In this document: positions 1-9,153 of the stretch, one piece after another
How the letters are laid out: each line of letters begins with the position of its first letter
How positions within the stretch are numbered: position 1 is the first letter of the stretch
NCBI RefSeq assembly: GCF_900269665.1
Contig: NZ_LT985361.1
Coordinates: 5,376,163 to 5,440,162, forward strand
Length of the DNA: 64,000 bases
DNA from: Nocardia suismassiliense
GTDB lineage: Bacteria; Actinomycetota; Actinomycetes; Mycobacteriales; Mycobacteriaceae
Direction: 5' to 3'
The notes under the pieces: model-generated
Database searches by the model: none
Seen by the model: only the letters and a program-made list of their open reading frames with translations
What the model was told of the DNA's origin: nothing
Translations under genes and position numbers: made by a program

Positions 1-1944
1 GGCCAGCGACAGGTGACCGACTTCCGCCGCCATGATCGCCTGAGCGCAGGCGGAGAGTGAGGAGTCGCGGACCGTCAGTGCCTCGTAATAGTCGAAGTTC
101 CGTAGCTTCTGCTCCGGCGTGAACTCGTCGGGGCACAGGTACATCGCGAGGGTCAGGTCGGCTTGTTTGACCACCTGCTTACGGTTCAGATCGAAGTACG
201 GATAGTGCAGCAGCAGTGGATAACGCTCAGCGGGGGTATCGGCGAAATTCCAGCGCATGTAGTGGGTGAAATTCTCCGACTGCTCGTGCACCTCGAGTTG
301 GTCGTTGTACGGCATGGCGGCCTTCTCGGCACAGTCCCGCCAGCGGCCCATCTCGCTCTCGGTGACCCCGAGCCGCTGCGCCACCTCGGGCTGCCGCTCG
401 CACGCGGCCACCGCACCGCGCAGATTTTTTTGCGCCATCAAATTCGTATAGATGTTGTTGTCGGCCAGCGCGGAGTATTCGTCGGGCCCGGTGACACCGT
501 CGATCCGAAAGTTCCCGGCCGAATCCCGATGCCCGAGAACGGCCCACAACCTGGCGGTCTCCACCAAAAGCTCTACCCCGCAGTCCCGTTCGAACTGCTC
601 GTCCCCGGTCGCCGCCAGATAGCGAATGGTCGCGTCGGCGATATCGGCGTTGACGTGCACCGCCGCGGTGCCGGTCGGCCAATAGCCGGAGCCCTCTTCA
701 CCATTGATCGATCGCCAGGGGAACATCGCCCCCGACTGACCGAGTTCGCGGGCCCGCTGCCGCGCCAGCTCCAGGGTCGAATGCCGCCAGCGCAGCGCGT
801 CACCCGCCGCGGCGGGCACCGTATGGGTAAGCACGGGAAGTACGAAAGTCTCTGTGTCCCAGAACGAATGCCCGTCGTAGCCGGGGCCGGTCAACCCTTT
901 CGCCGGTATCGCGCGCGTCTCACCGCGAGCCCCCGCCTGCAACACATGGAACAGCGCGAAGCGAACGGCCTGCTGCATCTCCGGATCGCCGTCGATCTCG
1001 ATATCCGCGCTCGCCCAGAAATCGTCGAGATAGGCGCGCTGCCGGGCCAGCAGGTCGTCCCAGCCGGTCTCCAGCCCCGCCGCCAACGCCGCTTCGACCT
1101 GGGCGCGCAGCGCAGGGGTCGAACGCTGACTGGACCAGCCGTAGGCGAAATACTTTGTCACGCACACCGTCTCGCCCCGCGCGACATCGACCGCGATCGT
1201 CAGCCGGGCCAGATCGTCCTCGGTATGCACCGAGCACCGTGGCGTGGCGTGCACCGCCAGCTCGTGATCCATCCCCGCGGCCATCCGCAGCCCGGAATGC
1301 CTGGTGTGGTGGGCGAGCACCGCATGGAAATCCCGCGCGGCCGCGAAGTCGGCCACCAGCGGGCGATCCAGGGCCGCCGCGAACCGGGGATCACCCTGGC
1401 GCGCCACCACCGGCTCGTTGGCGAGCAGATCCGATTGGATCACCAGATCCAGATCCTCGTCGAGCGGCTCGACCTCATAACGGATGGCGGCCAGCGCCCG
1501 CTCGGTGAACGAGACGAGGCGCTCCGAACGGATTCGCACGGATTGACCGGTGGGCGAGGTCCATACGGTGCTGCGTCGCAGTGTTCCGGAGCGGAAATCC
1601 AGTACCCGCTCATGCTCCCGGGCGTGGCCGTAGCGCATGTCCATCGGCTCGTCGCCGACGAGCAGCCGGATGATCTTTCCGTCGGTGACGTTCACCACCG
1701 TCTGCCCCTGCTGCGGGTATCCGTAACCCACTTCGGCATAAGGCAATTCACGCTTCTCGTAGAAGCCGTTGAGGTAGGTGCCCGGCTCGCCGACCGGCTC
1801 CCCCTCCTCCAGCGTGCCGCGCAAACCGAGGTGACCGTTCGACAACGCGAAGATTGATTCCGTCCGCCGCAGTGCGTCCACATCCATTCCGCACCACCGC
1901 AATTGCCATGGGTCGACCTCGAAACCGCGACAGTCCGCAGCCAT
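1..1944 (-). CDS. GH65 family trehalose/maltose-type hydrolase or phosphorylase (partial, runs off left edge)
   Basis: 648 codons are visible from ATG at 1944; the stop lies beyond the window. The protein reads as a GH65 enzyme: an N-terminal sandwich domain (ALSNGHLGLRG, LNGFYEKRELPY) and an (alpha/alpha)6 barrel with HSFWDTETFVLP and GVTGPDEYS. In this family the Glu of GPDEY (Glu489 here) is the general acid. It is expected to act on an alpha-glucosyl disaccharide such as trehalose or maltose; hydrolysis versus phosphorolysis cannot be decided from motifs. The start is supported by AAGGAG upstream, inside the end of the HAD gene only 4 nt away, so the two are one operon in the same order as M. 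tuberculosis Rv3400-Rv3401. The family is certain, the exact substrate is not. Opposite-strand open frames here are shadows. Confidence 0.9.
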   Translation of the reverse strand, partial: MAADCRGFEVDPWQLRWCGMDVDALRRTESIFALSNGHLGLRGTLEEGEPVGEPGTYLNGFYEKRELPYAEVGYGYPQQGQTVVNVTDGKIIRLLVGDEPMDMRYGHAREHERVLDFRSGTLRRSTVWTSPTGQSVRIRSERLVSFTERALAAIRYEVEPLDEDLDLVIQSDLLANEPVVARQGDPRFAAALDRPLVADFAAARDFHAVLAHHTRHSGLRMAAGMDHELAVHATPRCSVHTEDDLARLTIAVDVARGETVCVTKYFAYGWSSQRSTPALRAQVEAALAAGLETGWDDLLARQRAYLDDFWASADIEIDGDPEMQQAVRFALFHVLQAGARGETRAIPAKGLTGPGYDGHSFWDTETFVLPVLTHTVPAAAGDALRWRHSTLELARQRARELGQSGAMFPWRSINGEEGSGYWPTGTAAVHVNADIADATIRYLAATGDEQFERDCGVELLVETARLWAVLGHRDSAGNFRIDGVTGPDEYSALADNNIYTNLMAQKNLRGAVAACERQPEVAQRLGVTESEMGRWRDCAEKAAMPYNDQLEVHEQSENFTHYMRWNFADTPAERYPLLLHYPYFDLNRKQVVKQADLTLAMYLCPDEFTPEQKLRNFDYYEALTVRDSSLSACAQAIMAAEVGHLSLA

Positions 1945-1948
1945 TTCG

Positions 1949-2713
1949 CTACTCCTTCAGCTCCGCCAGATCCTGGACGACGACATCGGCGCCCGCCGCC
2001 GTCAACTCCGGCCCGTGCCTGCCGTCGCCGACGCGGTCGACCCCGACGACGAACCCGAAGCCGCCTGCGTGGCCTGCCGCTACCCCGGCGACCGCGTCCT
2101 CGAAAACCGCTGCCTGCTCAGGCTTTACGTTCAGCCGCGCGGCGGCTTCGAGGAATCCGTCGGGTGCGGGCTTCCCACGCAGTCCGAGCCTGGTGACGTC
2201 GTTGCCGTCGACCCGCTCGTCGACGCTGCGGGCGATGCCCGTAACCTCCAGCACCGCAATGGCATTGGCGGACGCGGTCACCACGGCTACCTTCAGCCCG
2301 GCCGCCCGGACAGCGGTCACATAGTCGACCGAACTGGGGTAAACCTTGACGCCTTCGTGCTCGATCAGCGAAAGCAACACGCTGTTCTTACGATTGCCGA
2401 GCGCGTGCACCGTCGCATCCCCCGGCTCGTCCGCCGGGTCGCCCTCCGGCAGGGTGATATCCCGGGACCGCAGGAACTCACGGACGCCGTCGGCGCGCGG
2501 GCGGCCGTCCACATAACGCAGATAGTCGTCCTCGCTGAACGGCACGAAGTCCGGCCCGCAGCGCTGCCCGAGGTACTCGTCGAACACCGTGGTCCACGCC
2601 CGCCGGTGCACCGACGCGGTATCGGTGAGGACCCCGTCGAGATCGAACAGCGCCACCGAGATCGTGTCCGGCAAACCCAGCCGGGTAATCCGGCCGTCAC
2701 TCGATGAGGTCAT
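1949..2713 (-). CDS. HAD-superfamily beta-phosphoglucomutase-like phosphatase
   Basis: 254 aa. All HAD motifs are visible: FDLDGVLTD (nucleophile Asp24, acid/base Asp26), VVTAS (motif II), RGKPAPDGF (motif III Lys) and VFEDAVAGVAAG (motif IV acidic pair). The helical cap between motifs I and II fits beta-phosphoglucomutase/sugar-phosphate phosphatases. It is directly upstream of the GH65 gene (4 nt gap). The known pairing is a GH65 phosphorylase releasing beta-glucose-1-phosphate that a beta-PGM turns into glucose-6-phosphate, so the pair suggests alpha-glucan disaccharide salvage. A trehalose-6-phosphatase-like role cannot be excluded. Start is ATG at 2713 with a weak ribosome site. The same gene order is known in mycobacteria (Rv3400). 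Confidence 0.85.
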   Translation of the reverse strand: MTSSSDGRITRLGLPDTISVALFDLDGVLTDTASVHRRAWTTVFDEYLGQRCGPDFVPFSEDDYLRYVDGRPRADGVREFLRSRDITLPEGDPADEPGDATVHALGNRKNSVLLSLIEHEGVKVYPSSVDYVTAVRAAGLKVAVVTASANAIAVLEVTGIARSVDERVDGNDVTRLGLRGKPAPDGFLEAAARLNVKPEQAAVFEDAVAGVAAGHAGGFGFVVGVDRVGDGRHGPELTAAGADVVVQDLAELKE

Positions 2714-2820
2714 GCCCCGGCGTTACCCCGTATGCCGACCGAGAAACGGTGCCGCACACGAGCGCAGGCGCTGCCACCGAACCCGTTCTCCCCGAGCGCA
2801 ACTCCGACCTTGTTTACCTG

Positions 2821-2837
2821 GCTACCTGCGGGGTAGC
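2821..2837 (+). promoter_or_regulatory. small hairpin just upstream of the P-ATPase start
   Basis: GCTACC and GGTAGC form 6-bp arms around TGCGG, ending 8 nt before the ATG at 2846. It overlaps the only G-rich stretch that could serve as ribosome site, so it might limit translation. This is suggestive only. Confidence 0.3.
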
Positions 2838-2845
2838 TGCCCGTT

Positions 2846-5800
2846 ATGGGCCTATCGACACGTCATCTACGACCCGCCTGGTGGATCGAGGCGCCCGCGG
2901 CAGCGGTGACCGGAGCCGTCCGCCGCGGCGGATTACTGGCCATCGGCGCGGCCACCCAATTCGCCGCAGCGCCATTGCAGGCCATCGAGACGGTCGCCGG
3001 GAAAGCGGCCGAGGCCGGGCACCTCCTCGATGTGCCCGAGCCGGGTCAGTTGCGCGACGACGTGGCGGCCTTGGTCGACCCGCACCTGAAGCGCACCCGG
3101 CGACGCGTCGCCATGCACGGCAGGCGCGCGACCATCGAGGTCCGCGGCTTGGCGGGCGGTAGCAGCGCCACCGTCGCCCGGGCGCTGGAGCGGCGGCTGG
3201 AAAGCCTCGGCGGCGTGCGCTGGTGGCAGGTGAACGCGGTGACCGGACGGGTGGTCGCCACCCTGGCCCGCGGCGCGGCGGATCTGCCGGAGCTGCTCGC
3301 CACGGTGGACCGGATCGAGCACGACACCGAGGTCGACGAGCAGGACTGGGACAGCGAGGTCGACTACCCGGGTGACCGAGAACCGGTGATAGCGGCGGCA
3401 ATTCAGGTCGCCGGCGATCTGTGCGCCGTCGCGATCTCCTTGGCCGGGGTCGCGCCCCCCATGCGTCCGCCGTTGCGCGCGGCGCGGGCACTCGCCTCGA
3501 TCGCCGAGACGCAGCCGCGAGTCCGCGACCAACTCGAGCAACGGCTGGGGCGATCGCGCACCGATCTCGTACTGACCCTCGTCTCGGCTCTCGGCACCGC
3601 GCTCGGCGAGAACGCGACCGACGGGATCCCCACACTGCTACTCGACGCGGCGCAGCGATCCCTGCTGCTGACCGAGGCGGTCGCGCGCCGGGTCAGCTGG
3701 CGCGGTTGGGAACCGCAGCTGCTGCACCACGACAACCCCGGCGTCGCGGAGCCGCTGCCGCGCTACACCCGTCCGGCCGAACTGCCGCCCGGCCCGCTGG
3801 AGCGCGTCGCCGACGAGACGGGATCGGCGATGGTGGTGGGTGCCACCGCCATTGCCACCCTCGGCAATGCCGGTGACGCCGTCAACGCGCTCGCCCTCGG
3901 TGCGCCCAAGGCCGCCCGCGCCTGCCGCGAGGCCTATGCCGCGACCCTCACCACGCTGCTGGCCGGCGCGGGCGTGCTGACGCTGGACCCCACCGCGTGG
4001 CGGCGACTCGATCGGCTCACCGCACTCGTCGTCGACGGCGAAGCCTTGCTCACGCCGCGCCGGGTAGTGCTCGATGCCGAGTCCACCGATGCCGACTGGT
4101 CCACCGCCGACGTCTGGAGTGCGGCCCAGCGGCTGCTCTGGTCACCCCCGGATTCCTCGGCTGAACCCGCCGCGTCCGGACGGAACGGCGCAGCGCGCAA
4201 GAACGAGCTGCGACTGGTGCTCCCCGACAGCGGAAAACCGGATCGGGGCGCCACGATCCGGCCGGCCCGGCGGGAACTGCGCGCGGGCGACCGCGCGGTG
4301 GGCCGGGTCCTCATCGGCCGTGAACTCGACCCGCGCGCCCACTCGCTGCTGACCACGGCACGCAAGGCGGGCCTGCGCGTCACCCTCGCCGCGAGCGCCG
4401 ACGCCGGGGAATTGCGTTCCCGCGTAGACGAATTCGTCTCCCCCGCGACCTCGTTGAGCAAACTCGTGCACGACCTGCAGCACGACGGCCACGTGGTCGC
4501 CACGGTGAGCGCCCACGCCTACAAGGCACTGGCCTGGTCCGATGTGGCCATCGGACTGCTCGGCACCGGGCACAACCGCAAACGGGCGCCGTGGACCGCG
4601 GACGCGCTGTGCCGCGAGCTCAGCCAGGTCGAACGAATACTGGCGGCGATCGAGCCGGCCCGCCACGTCAGCGCGCAGGGCCGGTCCCTCGCGCTCTCCG
4701 CGGCCGCGCTCGGCGGATTGCTGCTCGCCGTATCACCGTCCCGGCGGGCCCAGATATCGCCGATGGCCGCAGCCCATCTCGCGGGCCTGCTGAACGGCTC
4801 GCTGGCCGGGATCCGCACGATGCGCGCTCCGGCGCCGCCCTCGCCGTCGGTGCTGTTGCCGTGGCACGCACTGCAACCCGAGGAGGTGCTCGCTCGACTA
4901 CCGCAGCCGCCCGCCTCGACAGAGCGTGCCACGTCGGCCCCCTCCGAGCAGGACACCTGGCTCGGCGGATTGACGCGCACCACCTCGTTCCTGCGCCATC
5001 TGCGCACCGAACTGGCCGACCCGTTGACCCCGATCCTGGGCGTCGGCGCCGCCGCGACCGCCATTCTCGGCTCCCCGTCCGATGCGATCCTGCTCTCCTC
5101 GGTCCTCACGGTGAACGCGGTCGTCTCGGCCAGGCAGCGGCAGCGCGCCGAATCGGCCCTGCACACGCTGCTGGACCGGGAGAGCCTCACCGCGCAGGTC
5201 ATCGACCGGGCCGACGTGGACAAGCCCGACGCCGGTGAAACAACCTTGCCGGCCAGCCTGCTCGCGATCGGCGACGTCATCGCCGTCCGCCCCGGTGAGG
5301 TGGTGCCCGCCGACGCGCGGCTGGTCGACGTCGACGATCTGGAGCTGGACGAGTCCGGGCTGACCGGTGAGTCGGTCACGGTGGAGAAGCAGCTGTCGGC
5401 CACGCCCGGTGCCGGTCCGAGTGACCGCGCCTGCATGATCTACGAGGGCAGCACCGTCGTGAACGGCCGCGGGCGAGCCGTCGTGGTCGCGGTCGGCGCC
5501 GACACCCAGGTCGGGCGGGCCACCGCCGGTGCGGTGCCGCCCGAAAAGGGCGGCGTACAAGCACAATTGCGCCAACTCACCGACCGGGCGTTGCCGCTGA
5601 CGCTGACCGGCGGCGCGATCGTCAGCGTGCTGGGTGGCCTGCGCGGCCGGGAGCTGCGCGCCGCCATCGCCGACGGTGTCGCGGTCGCGGTCGCGGCGGT
5701 GCCGGAGGGGCTACCGCTGGTCGCCACGGTCGCGCAGCTCGCGGCCACGCGACGGCTGTCCCGCTACGGCGTGCTGGTCCGGGCCAGCCGCACGGTAGAG

Positions 5801-7444
5801 GCGCTCGGCCGGGTCGACACGCTGTGTTTCGACAAGACCGGCACCCTCACCGAAGGCCGGCTGCGGTTGACCAAACTCGCCGACCTGCATCAGCAATGGG
5901 AGCCCGACGCCGAAGCCGAGGAGGCGCGCAGGCTGTTGCGCTCGGCCGCGCGAGCCTGCCCAGACCCGAACGAGGGACCGGTCACCCATGCCACCGACCG
6001 CGCGGTGCTCGAAGCCGCCGAGATCCTCGACGACGGGCGCTGGCACCCTATCGAAGCGATCCCCTTCGACTCGAATCGCGGGTACGCCGCCGCGCTGGGC
6101 AATACCGCGCGCAGGCTGCGGTTGGTCGTCAAGGGTGCCCCCGAGATCGTGCTGCCGCGCTGCACGAAGGTCCGCAACGGCGACACCATTGCCCTGTCCG
6201 AGGAGTTGCGCGAGCGCGCCGAGGCGACCGTGCGCGATCTGGCAGAACAAGGCCTGCGGGTGCTGGCCGTGGCCCGCCGCGATCTCACGACCGAGCCCGA
6301 CGATGTGGCGGGCGCGGTCGGCGAACTCACGCTGCTCGGCTTCCTCGGCATCGCCGACACCCCGCGCCCGCAGACGTTGCCGCTGATCACCGCCCTGCAG
6401 GACAACGAGATCAGTGTCCGGATGATCACCGGCGACCATCCGGTGACCGCCGCCGCGGCGGCGCGCCAGCTGGGCATCGCCGTCGATACCGTCGTCACCG
6501 GCGCCGATCTGGATCGCTGCGACGACCGCGAGCAAGCGGAGTTGATCGAGCGCAGCACGGTGTTCGCCCGGGTGAATCCGGAGCAGAAGGTGCGCATCGT
6601 CACCGCGCTGCGCCGCAACGGCCATGTCGTCGGCATGACCGGCGACGGCGGCAACGACGCCGCCGCGATCCGCAGCGCCGACATCGGAATCGGTTTGGCC
6701 GCACAGGGATCCACTGCCGCGCGCAACGCCGCCGACCTGGTGCTGACCGATCCGGATCCGATCGCGATCCTGCACGCGCTGGTCGAGGGTCGCGGCATGT
6801 GGCGGCGGATCACCGATGCGGTCGGCGTACTGGTCGGTGGTAATGCGGGCGAGGTCGCGTTCACCCTGTTCGGCACCGCCGTCGGCGGGCGCGGGCCACT
6901 CGGCACCCGCCAGTTCCTCCTGGTGAACATGCTCACCGATATGTTCCCGGCACTGGCCTTGGCGCTGTCGCCGGACGATCGTGGCATCGATCCGGACGAC
7001 AGCGCCGCGGCGGTCCGCGAGCGCTCCGCGCAACTCACCGAGATTCCGCGTGCCGAGCTCGGCAACGACCTGACCCGGACCATCGCCACCCGCGGCGTCG
7101 CCACGGCCACCGGCGCCTCCGTCGCCTGGACGCTCGGCCGCTACACCGGCACCGAACGCCGGGCCGCGACCATCGGGCTGGTCGCGTTGATCGGCACCCA
7201 GCTGGGGCAGACCCTGGTGTCCGGGTATCGCAGTCCCCTGGTGTGGGTGACCACCGCCGCGAGCGCGGGTGTGCTCGGCGCGGTGGTCATGACACCCGGG
7301 CTGTGCACCTACTTCGGTTGCACGCCGTTGGGGCCGTTCGGCTGGACGATCGCGACCGGGTCGGCCGTCGCGGCCACCGCGGGTGCGACGCTGCTGCCCG
7401 GCCTGTTGTCCGGCGAAACGCGCGCGCTCGATTCCGCCGAATAG
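2846..7444 (+). CDS. ctpI: large P-type cation-transporting ATPase, CtpI-like
   Basis: 1532 aa membrane ATPase. The core carries the actuator loop DESGLTGES, the TM4 motif VPEGLP (typical of P2-type Ca/Mn pumps), the phosphorylation site DKTGTLTEG (Asp996), KGAPE in the nucleotide domain and the hinge TGDGGNDAAAIR (GDGGND from Gly1266). An unusually long N-terminal half of about 700 residues precedes the core; residues about 85-160 resemble a heavy-metal-associated-like fold without an obvious CxxC. This layout matches mycobacterial CtpI (about 1630 aa), whose ion is not firmly settled. VPEGLP favours a divalent cation. ATG at 2846 was chosen as the first in-frame start. It is divergent from the HAD/GH65 operon across about 130 bp. 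Confidence 0.88.
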   Translation: MGLSTRHLRPAWWIEAPAAAVTGAVRRGGLLAIGAATQFAAAPLQAIETVAGKAAEAGHLLDVPEPGQLRDDVAALVDPHLKRTRRRVAMHGRRATIEVRGLAGGSSATVARALERRLESLGGVRWWQVNAVTGRVVATLARGAADLPELLATVDRIEHDTEVDEQDWDSEVDYPGDREPVIAAAIQVAGDLCAVAISLAGVAPPMRPPLRAARALASIAETQPRVRDQLEQRLGRSRTDLVLTLVSALGTALGENATDGIPTLLLDAAQRSLLLTEAVARRVSWRGWEPQLLHHDNPGVAEPLPRYTRPAELPPGPLERVADETGSAMVVGATAIATLGNAGDAVNALALGAPKAARACREAYAATLTTLLAGAGVLTLDPTAWRRLDRLTALVVDGEALLTPRRVVLDAESTDADWSTADVWSAAQRLLWSPPDSSAEPAASGRNGAARKNELRLVLPDSGKPDRGATIRPARRELRAGDRAVGRVLIGRELDPRAHSLLTTARKAGLRVTLAASADAGELRSRVDEFVSPATSLSKLVHDLQHDGHVVATVSAHAYKALAWSDVAIGLLGTGHNRKRAPWTADALCRELSQVERILAAIEPARHVSAQGRSLALSAAALGGLLLAVSPSRRAQISPMAAAHLAGLLNGSLAGIRTMRAPAPPSPSVLLPWHALQPEEVLARLPQPPASTERATSAPSEQDTWLGGLTRTTSFLRHLRTELADPLTPILGVGAAATAILGSPSDAILLSSVLTVNAVVSARQRQRAESALHTLLDRESLTAQVIDRADVDKPDAGETTLPASLLAIGDVIAVRPGEVVPADARLVDVDDLELDESGLTGESVTVEKQLSATPGAGPSDRACMIYEGSTVVNGRGRAVVVAVGADTQVGRATAGAVPPEKGGVQAQLRQLTDRALPLTLTGGAIVSVLGGLRGRELRAAIADGVAVAVAAVPEGLPLVATVAQLAATRRLSRYGVLVRASRTVEALGRVDTLCFDKTGTLTEGRLRLTKLADLHQQWEPDAEAEEARRLLRSAARACPDPNEGPVTHATDRAVLEAAEILDDGRWHPIEAIPFDSNRGYAAALGNTARRLRLVVKGAPEIVLPRCTKVRNGDTIALSEELRERAEATVRDLAEQGLRVLAVARRDLTTEPDDVAGAVGELTLLGFLGIADTPRPQTLPLITALQDNEISVRMITGDHPVTAAAAARQLGIAVDTVVTGADLDRCDDREQAELIERSTVFARVNPEQKVRIVTALRRNGHVVGMTGDGGNDAAAIRSADIGIGLAAQGSTAARNAADLVLTDPDPIAILHALVEGRGMWRRITDAVGVLVGGNAGEVAFTLFGTAVGGRGPLGTRQFLLVNMLTDMFPALALALSPDDRGIDPDDSAAAVRERSAQLTEIPRAELGNDLTRTIATRGVATATGASVAWTLGRYTGTERRAATIGLVALIGTQLGQTLVSGYRSPLVWVTTAASAGVLGAVVMTPGLCTYFGCTPLGPFGWTIATGSAVAATAGATLLPGLLSGETRALDSAE

Positions 7445-7472
7445 TCGACTGGTAACCGGGTATTGCCCGATC

Positions 7473-8036
7473 ATGGTCGCCACGATCGATCAATTGCTGC
7501 ACTCGTTGACCCGTGCCGTCAATGCGCTGGCCGAGGCGGACATCAAGTTCGCCGTGGCCGGCGGTTGCGCGGTGTACGCACGCGGCGGGCCCGCCTCGCA
7601 GCACGATGTCGATATCTTCGTCAAACCCGAGGACTGCGCGAAAGCGGTGCGCACACTGGCCGAGGCCGGGTTACGGGTCTGCGATCCACCCGAGGACTGG
7701 CTGCGCAAGGTCTACGACGGCGACGTCCTGATCGACGTGATCTACCGACCCAATTACCGGGACGTCACCGACGAATTGCTCGACCGCGCAACGCCCATGC
7801 GCATCGGGCCGACCTCCGCGCCGGTGGTCAGCGGCACCGATCTCATGGTGGACAAGCTGCTGGTCTTCGACGCGCACCGCCTCGACTTCGCGCCGCTGCT
7901 GCACATCGCGCGCGACCTGCGCGAACAGGTCGACTGGGCGGAAACGCGGCGCCAGACCGAGGAATCACCTTATGCGCGCGCGTTTCTCGGACTGCTCGAC
8001 GACCTCGGTATCACCGACACCGGAAAGGTGAAATAA
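7473..8036 (+). CDS. nucleotidyltransferase-fold protein
   Basis: 187 aa. The segment FAVAGGCAVYARGG followed by HDVDIFV is the GG...hDhDh signature of the nucleotidyltransferase superfamily (AbiEii/MNT-like single-domain proteins); a later VLIDVIY could give the third acidic residue. Such proteins transfer a nucleotide to a protein, RNA or small molecule; no partner antitoxin is evident. The longer reading frame opens at 7383 inside the ATPase gene, but ATG at 7473 (MVATID) is the natural start. It is followed with zero spacing by the BON gene (TAA then ATG at 8037), so they are translationally linked. Family confidence is good; substrate unknown. Confidence 0.7.
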   Translation: MVATIDQLLHSLTRAVNALAEADIKFAVAGGCAVYARGGPASQHDVDIFVKPEDCAKAVRTLAEAGLRVCDPPEDWLRKVYDGDVLIDVIYRPNYRDVTDELLDRATPMRIGPTSAPVVSGTDLMVDKLLVFDAHRLDFAPLLHIARDLREQVDWAETRRQTEESPYARAFLGLLDDLGITDTGKVK

Positions 8037-8306
8037 ATGGAGCAGCCGCAATACCTTGTCGCGCATCTGCGCCGAGCCCTGGCCGAGGATCCGCGTACCG
8101 CGGAACTCGGCATCGGGGTGACCATTCGCGGCGACGTGGTGGTCCTCGGCGGCGAGGTGAGCACCGAGGAACGCAAGCAACAGCTGGAAACGATAGTGCG
8201 CGAACAGCTTCCGCAGGCGCGGATCCACAACGACGTGCACGTCACCCGTCCCGGCGCGCCGGCCGACACCGAGGCGCTCGGTTCGACGGATAGTGGAAGG
8301 GGTTGA
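8037..8306 (+). CDS. small BON-domain protein
   Basis: 89 aa with a single BON domain at residues about 5-70: GIGVTIRGDVVVLGGEVST and a C-terminal half ending ARIHNDVHV. BON domains bind phospholipid surfaces or partner proteins and are common in stress-linked genes of actinobacteria. There is no signal peptide, so it is probably cytoplasmic. The start codon abuts the stop of the nucleotidyltransferase gene, and the stop overlaps the possible TTG start of the next gene, so all three sit in one transcript. Confidence 0.75.
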   Translation: MEQPQYLVAHLRRALAEDPRTAELGIGVTIRGDVVVLGGEVSTEERKQQLETIVREQLPQARIHNDVHVTRPGAPADTEALGSTDSGRG

Positions 8307-8311
8307 GCCGC

Positions 8312-9067
8312 ATGCGAATAGCCGCCGTAGGCGATGTACATCTCGGTGCCGACTCCCACGGGCTGTGGCGGCCCACCCTGCGCGAGCTGCCTGAGCACGC
8401 CGACATCCTGCTGCTCGCAGGGGATTTGACGCGCCACGGGACGGTGGACGAGGCGAAGGTGGTCGCGGCCGAGTTCGCCGACCTCGGCGTGCCGGTGGTC
8501 GCGGTGCTCGGTAACCACGACTATCACAGCGAGGTCGAGGACGACATCACCGAGCTGCTGGTCGACCACGGCATCACCGTGCTCGAAGGGACCGCCACCA
8601 CCTTCACCATCTCCGGCCGGACGCTCGGCATCGCCGGAACCAAGGGGTTCGGCGGCGGCTTCGCCGGCAAGTGCGCCAGCATCTTCGGCGAGCGCCAGAT
8701 GCGCGACTTCTCCTGTCACACAGTGGCACTCGCGGATTCGCTCGCCGAAGCCCTGGCCGGGCTGTCCACCGATGTCACCATCGCGCTCACCCACTACTCC
8801 CCCGTCAGCGACACGCTGCACGGCGAACCGAGGGAGATCTACCCGTTCCTCGGTTCCTACCTGCTCGGCGAAGCGATCGACAACAACGGCGCCGATCTGG
8901 CGCTGCACGGCCACGCGCACGCGGGCTCCGAACGCGGGACCACACCGGGCGGTATCCGGGTGCGCAATGTCGCCCAGCCGGTCCTGCGCGCCGCCTACGC
9001 CATCTACGAATTGGACCCACCGAAGGCCGCTCCGGCAACTACCCCGCTAACCGAGGCTTCGAGATAG
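8312..9067 (+). CDS. calcineurin-like metallophosphoesterase
   Basis: 251 aa. The metallophosphoesterase motifs are complete: GDVHLG (Asp8, His10), GDLTRHG (Asp38), GNHDY (Asn68, His69), a His in LTHYSPV and GHAH near the C-terminus, giving a two-metal site. The substrate may be a phosphodiester, a cyclic nucleotide or a phosphoprotein and cannot be named. An in-frame TTG at 8303 would overlap the BON stop, but GGAAGGGG is 9 nt before ATG 8312, which I prefer. It is the last gene of the nucleotidyltransferase-BON-phosphoesterase operon; an 86-bp gap follows. Confidence 0.85.
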   Translation: MRIAAVGDVHLGADSHGLWRPTLRELPEHADILLLAGDLTRHGTVDEAKVVAAEFADLGVPVVAVLGNHDYHSEVEDDITELLVDHGITVLEGTATTFTISGRTLGIAGTKGFGGGFAGKCASIFGERQMRDFSCHTVALADSLAEALAGLSTDVTIALTHYSPVSDTLHGEPREIYPFLGSYLLGEAIDNNGADLALHGHAHAGSERGTTPGGIRVRNVAQPVLRAAYAIYELDPPKAAPATTPLTEASR

Positions 9068-9153
9068 AACCGAGATCCGGGCCAGGTTTGCCGCTGAGCC
9101 ATCCGGCTATGGCGACACCACCCGATCGGTTGGCGGGTTGCTAGGAGGTTGAC

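Noticed and set aside
163..1857. 564-codon open frame on + across the GH65 gene
   Set aside because: It is antisense to a protein with clear GH65 motifs; its translation is Arg/Pro/His-rich without a fold, a usual high-GC shadow.
5711..7483. 590-codon minus frame opposite the P-type ATPase
   Set aside because: Shadow of the ATPase; no motif and Gly/Arg/Gln-rich composition.
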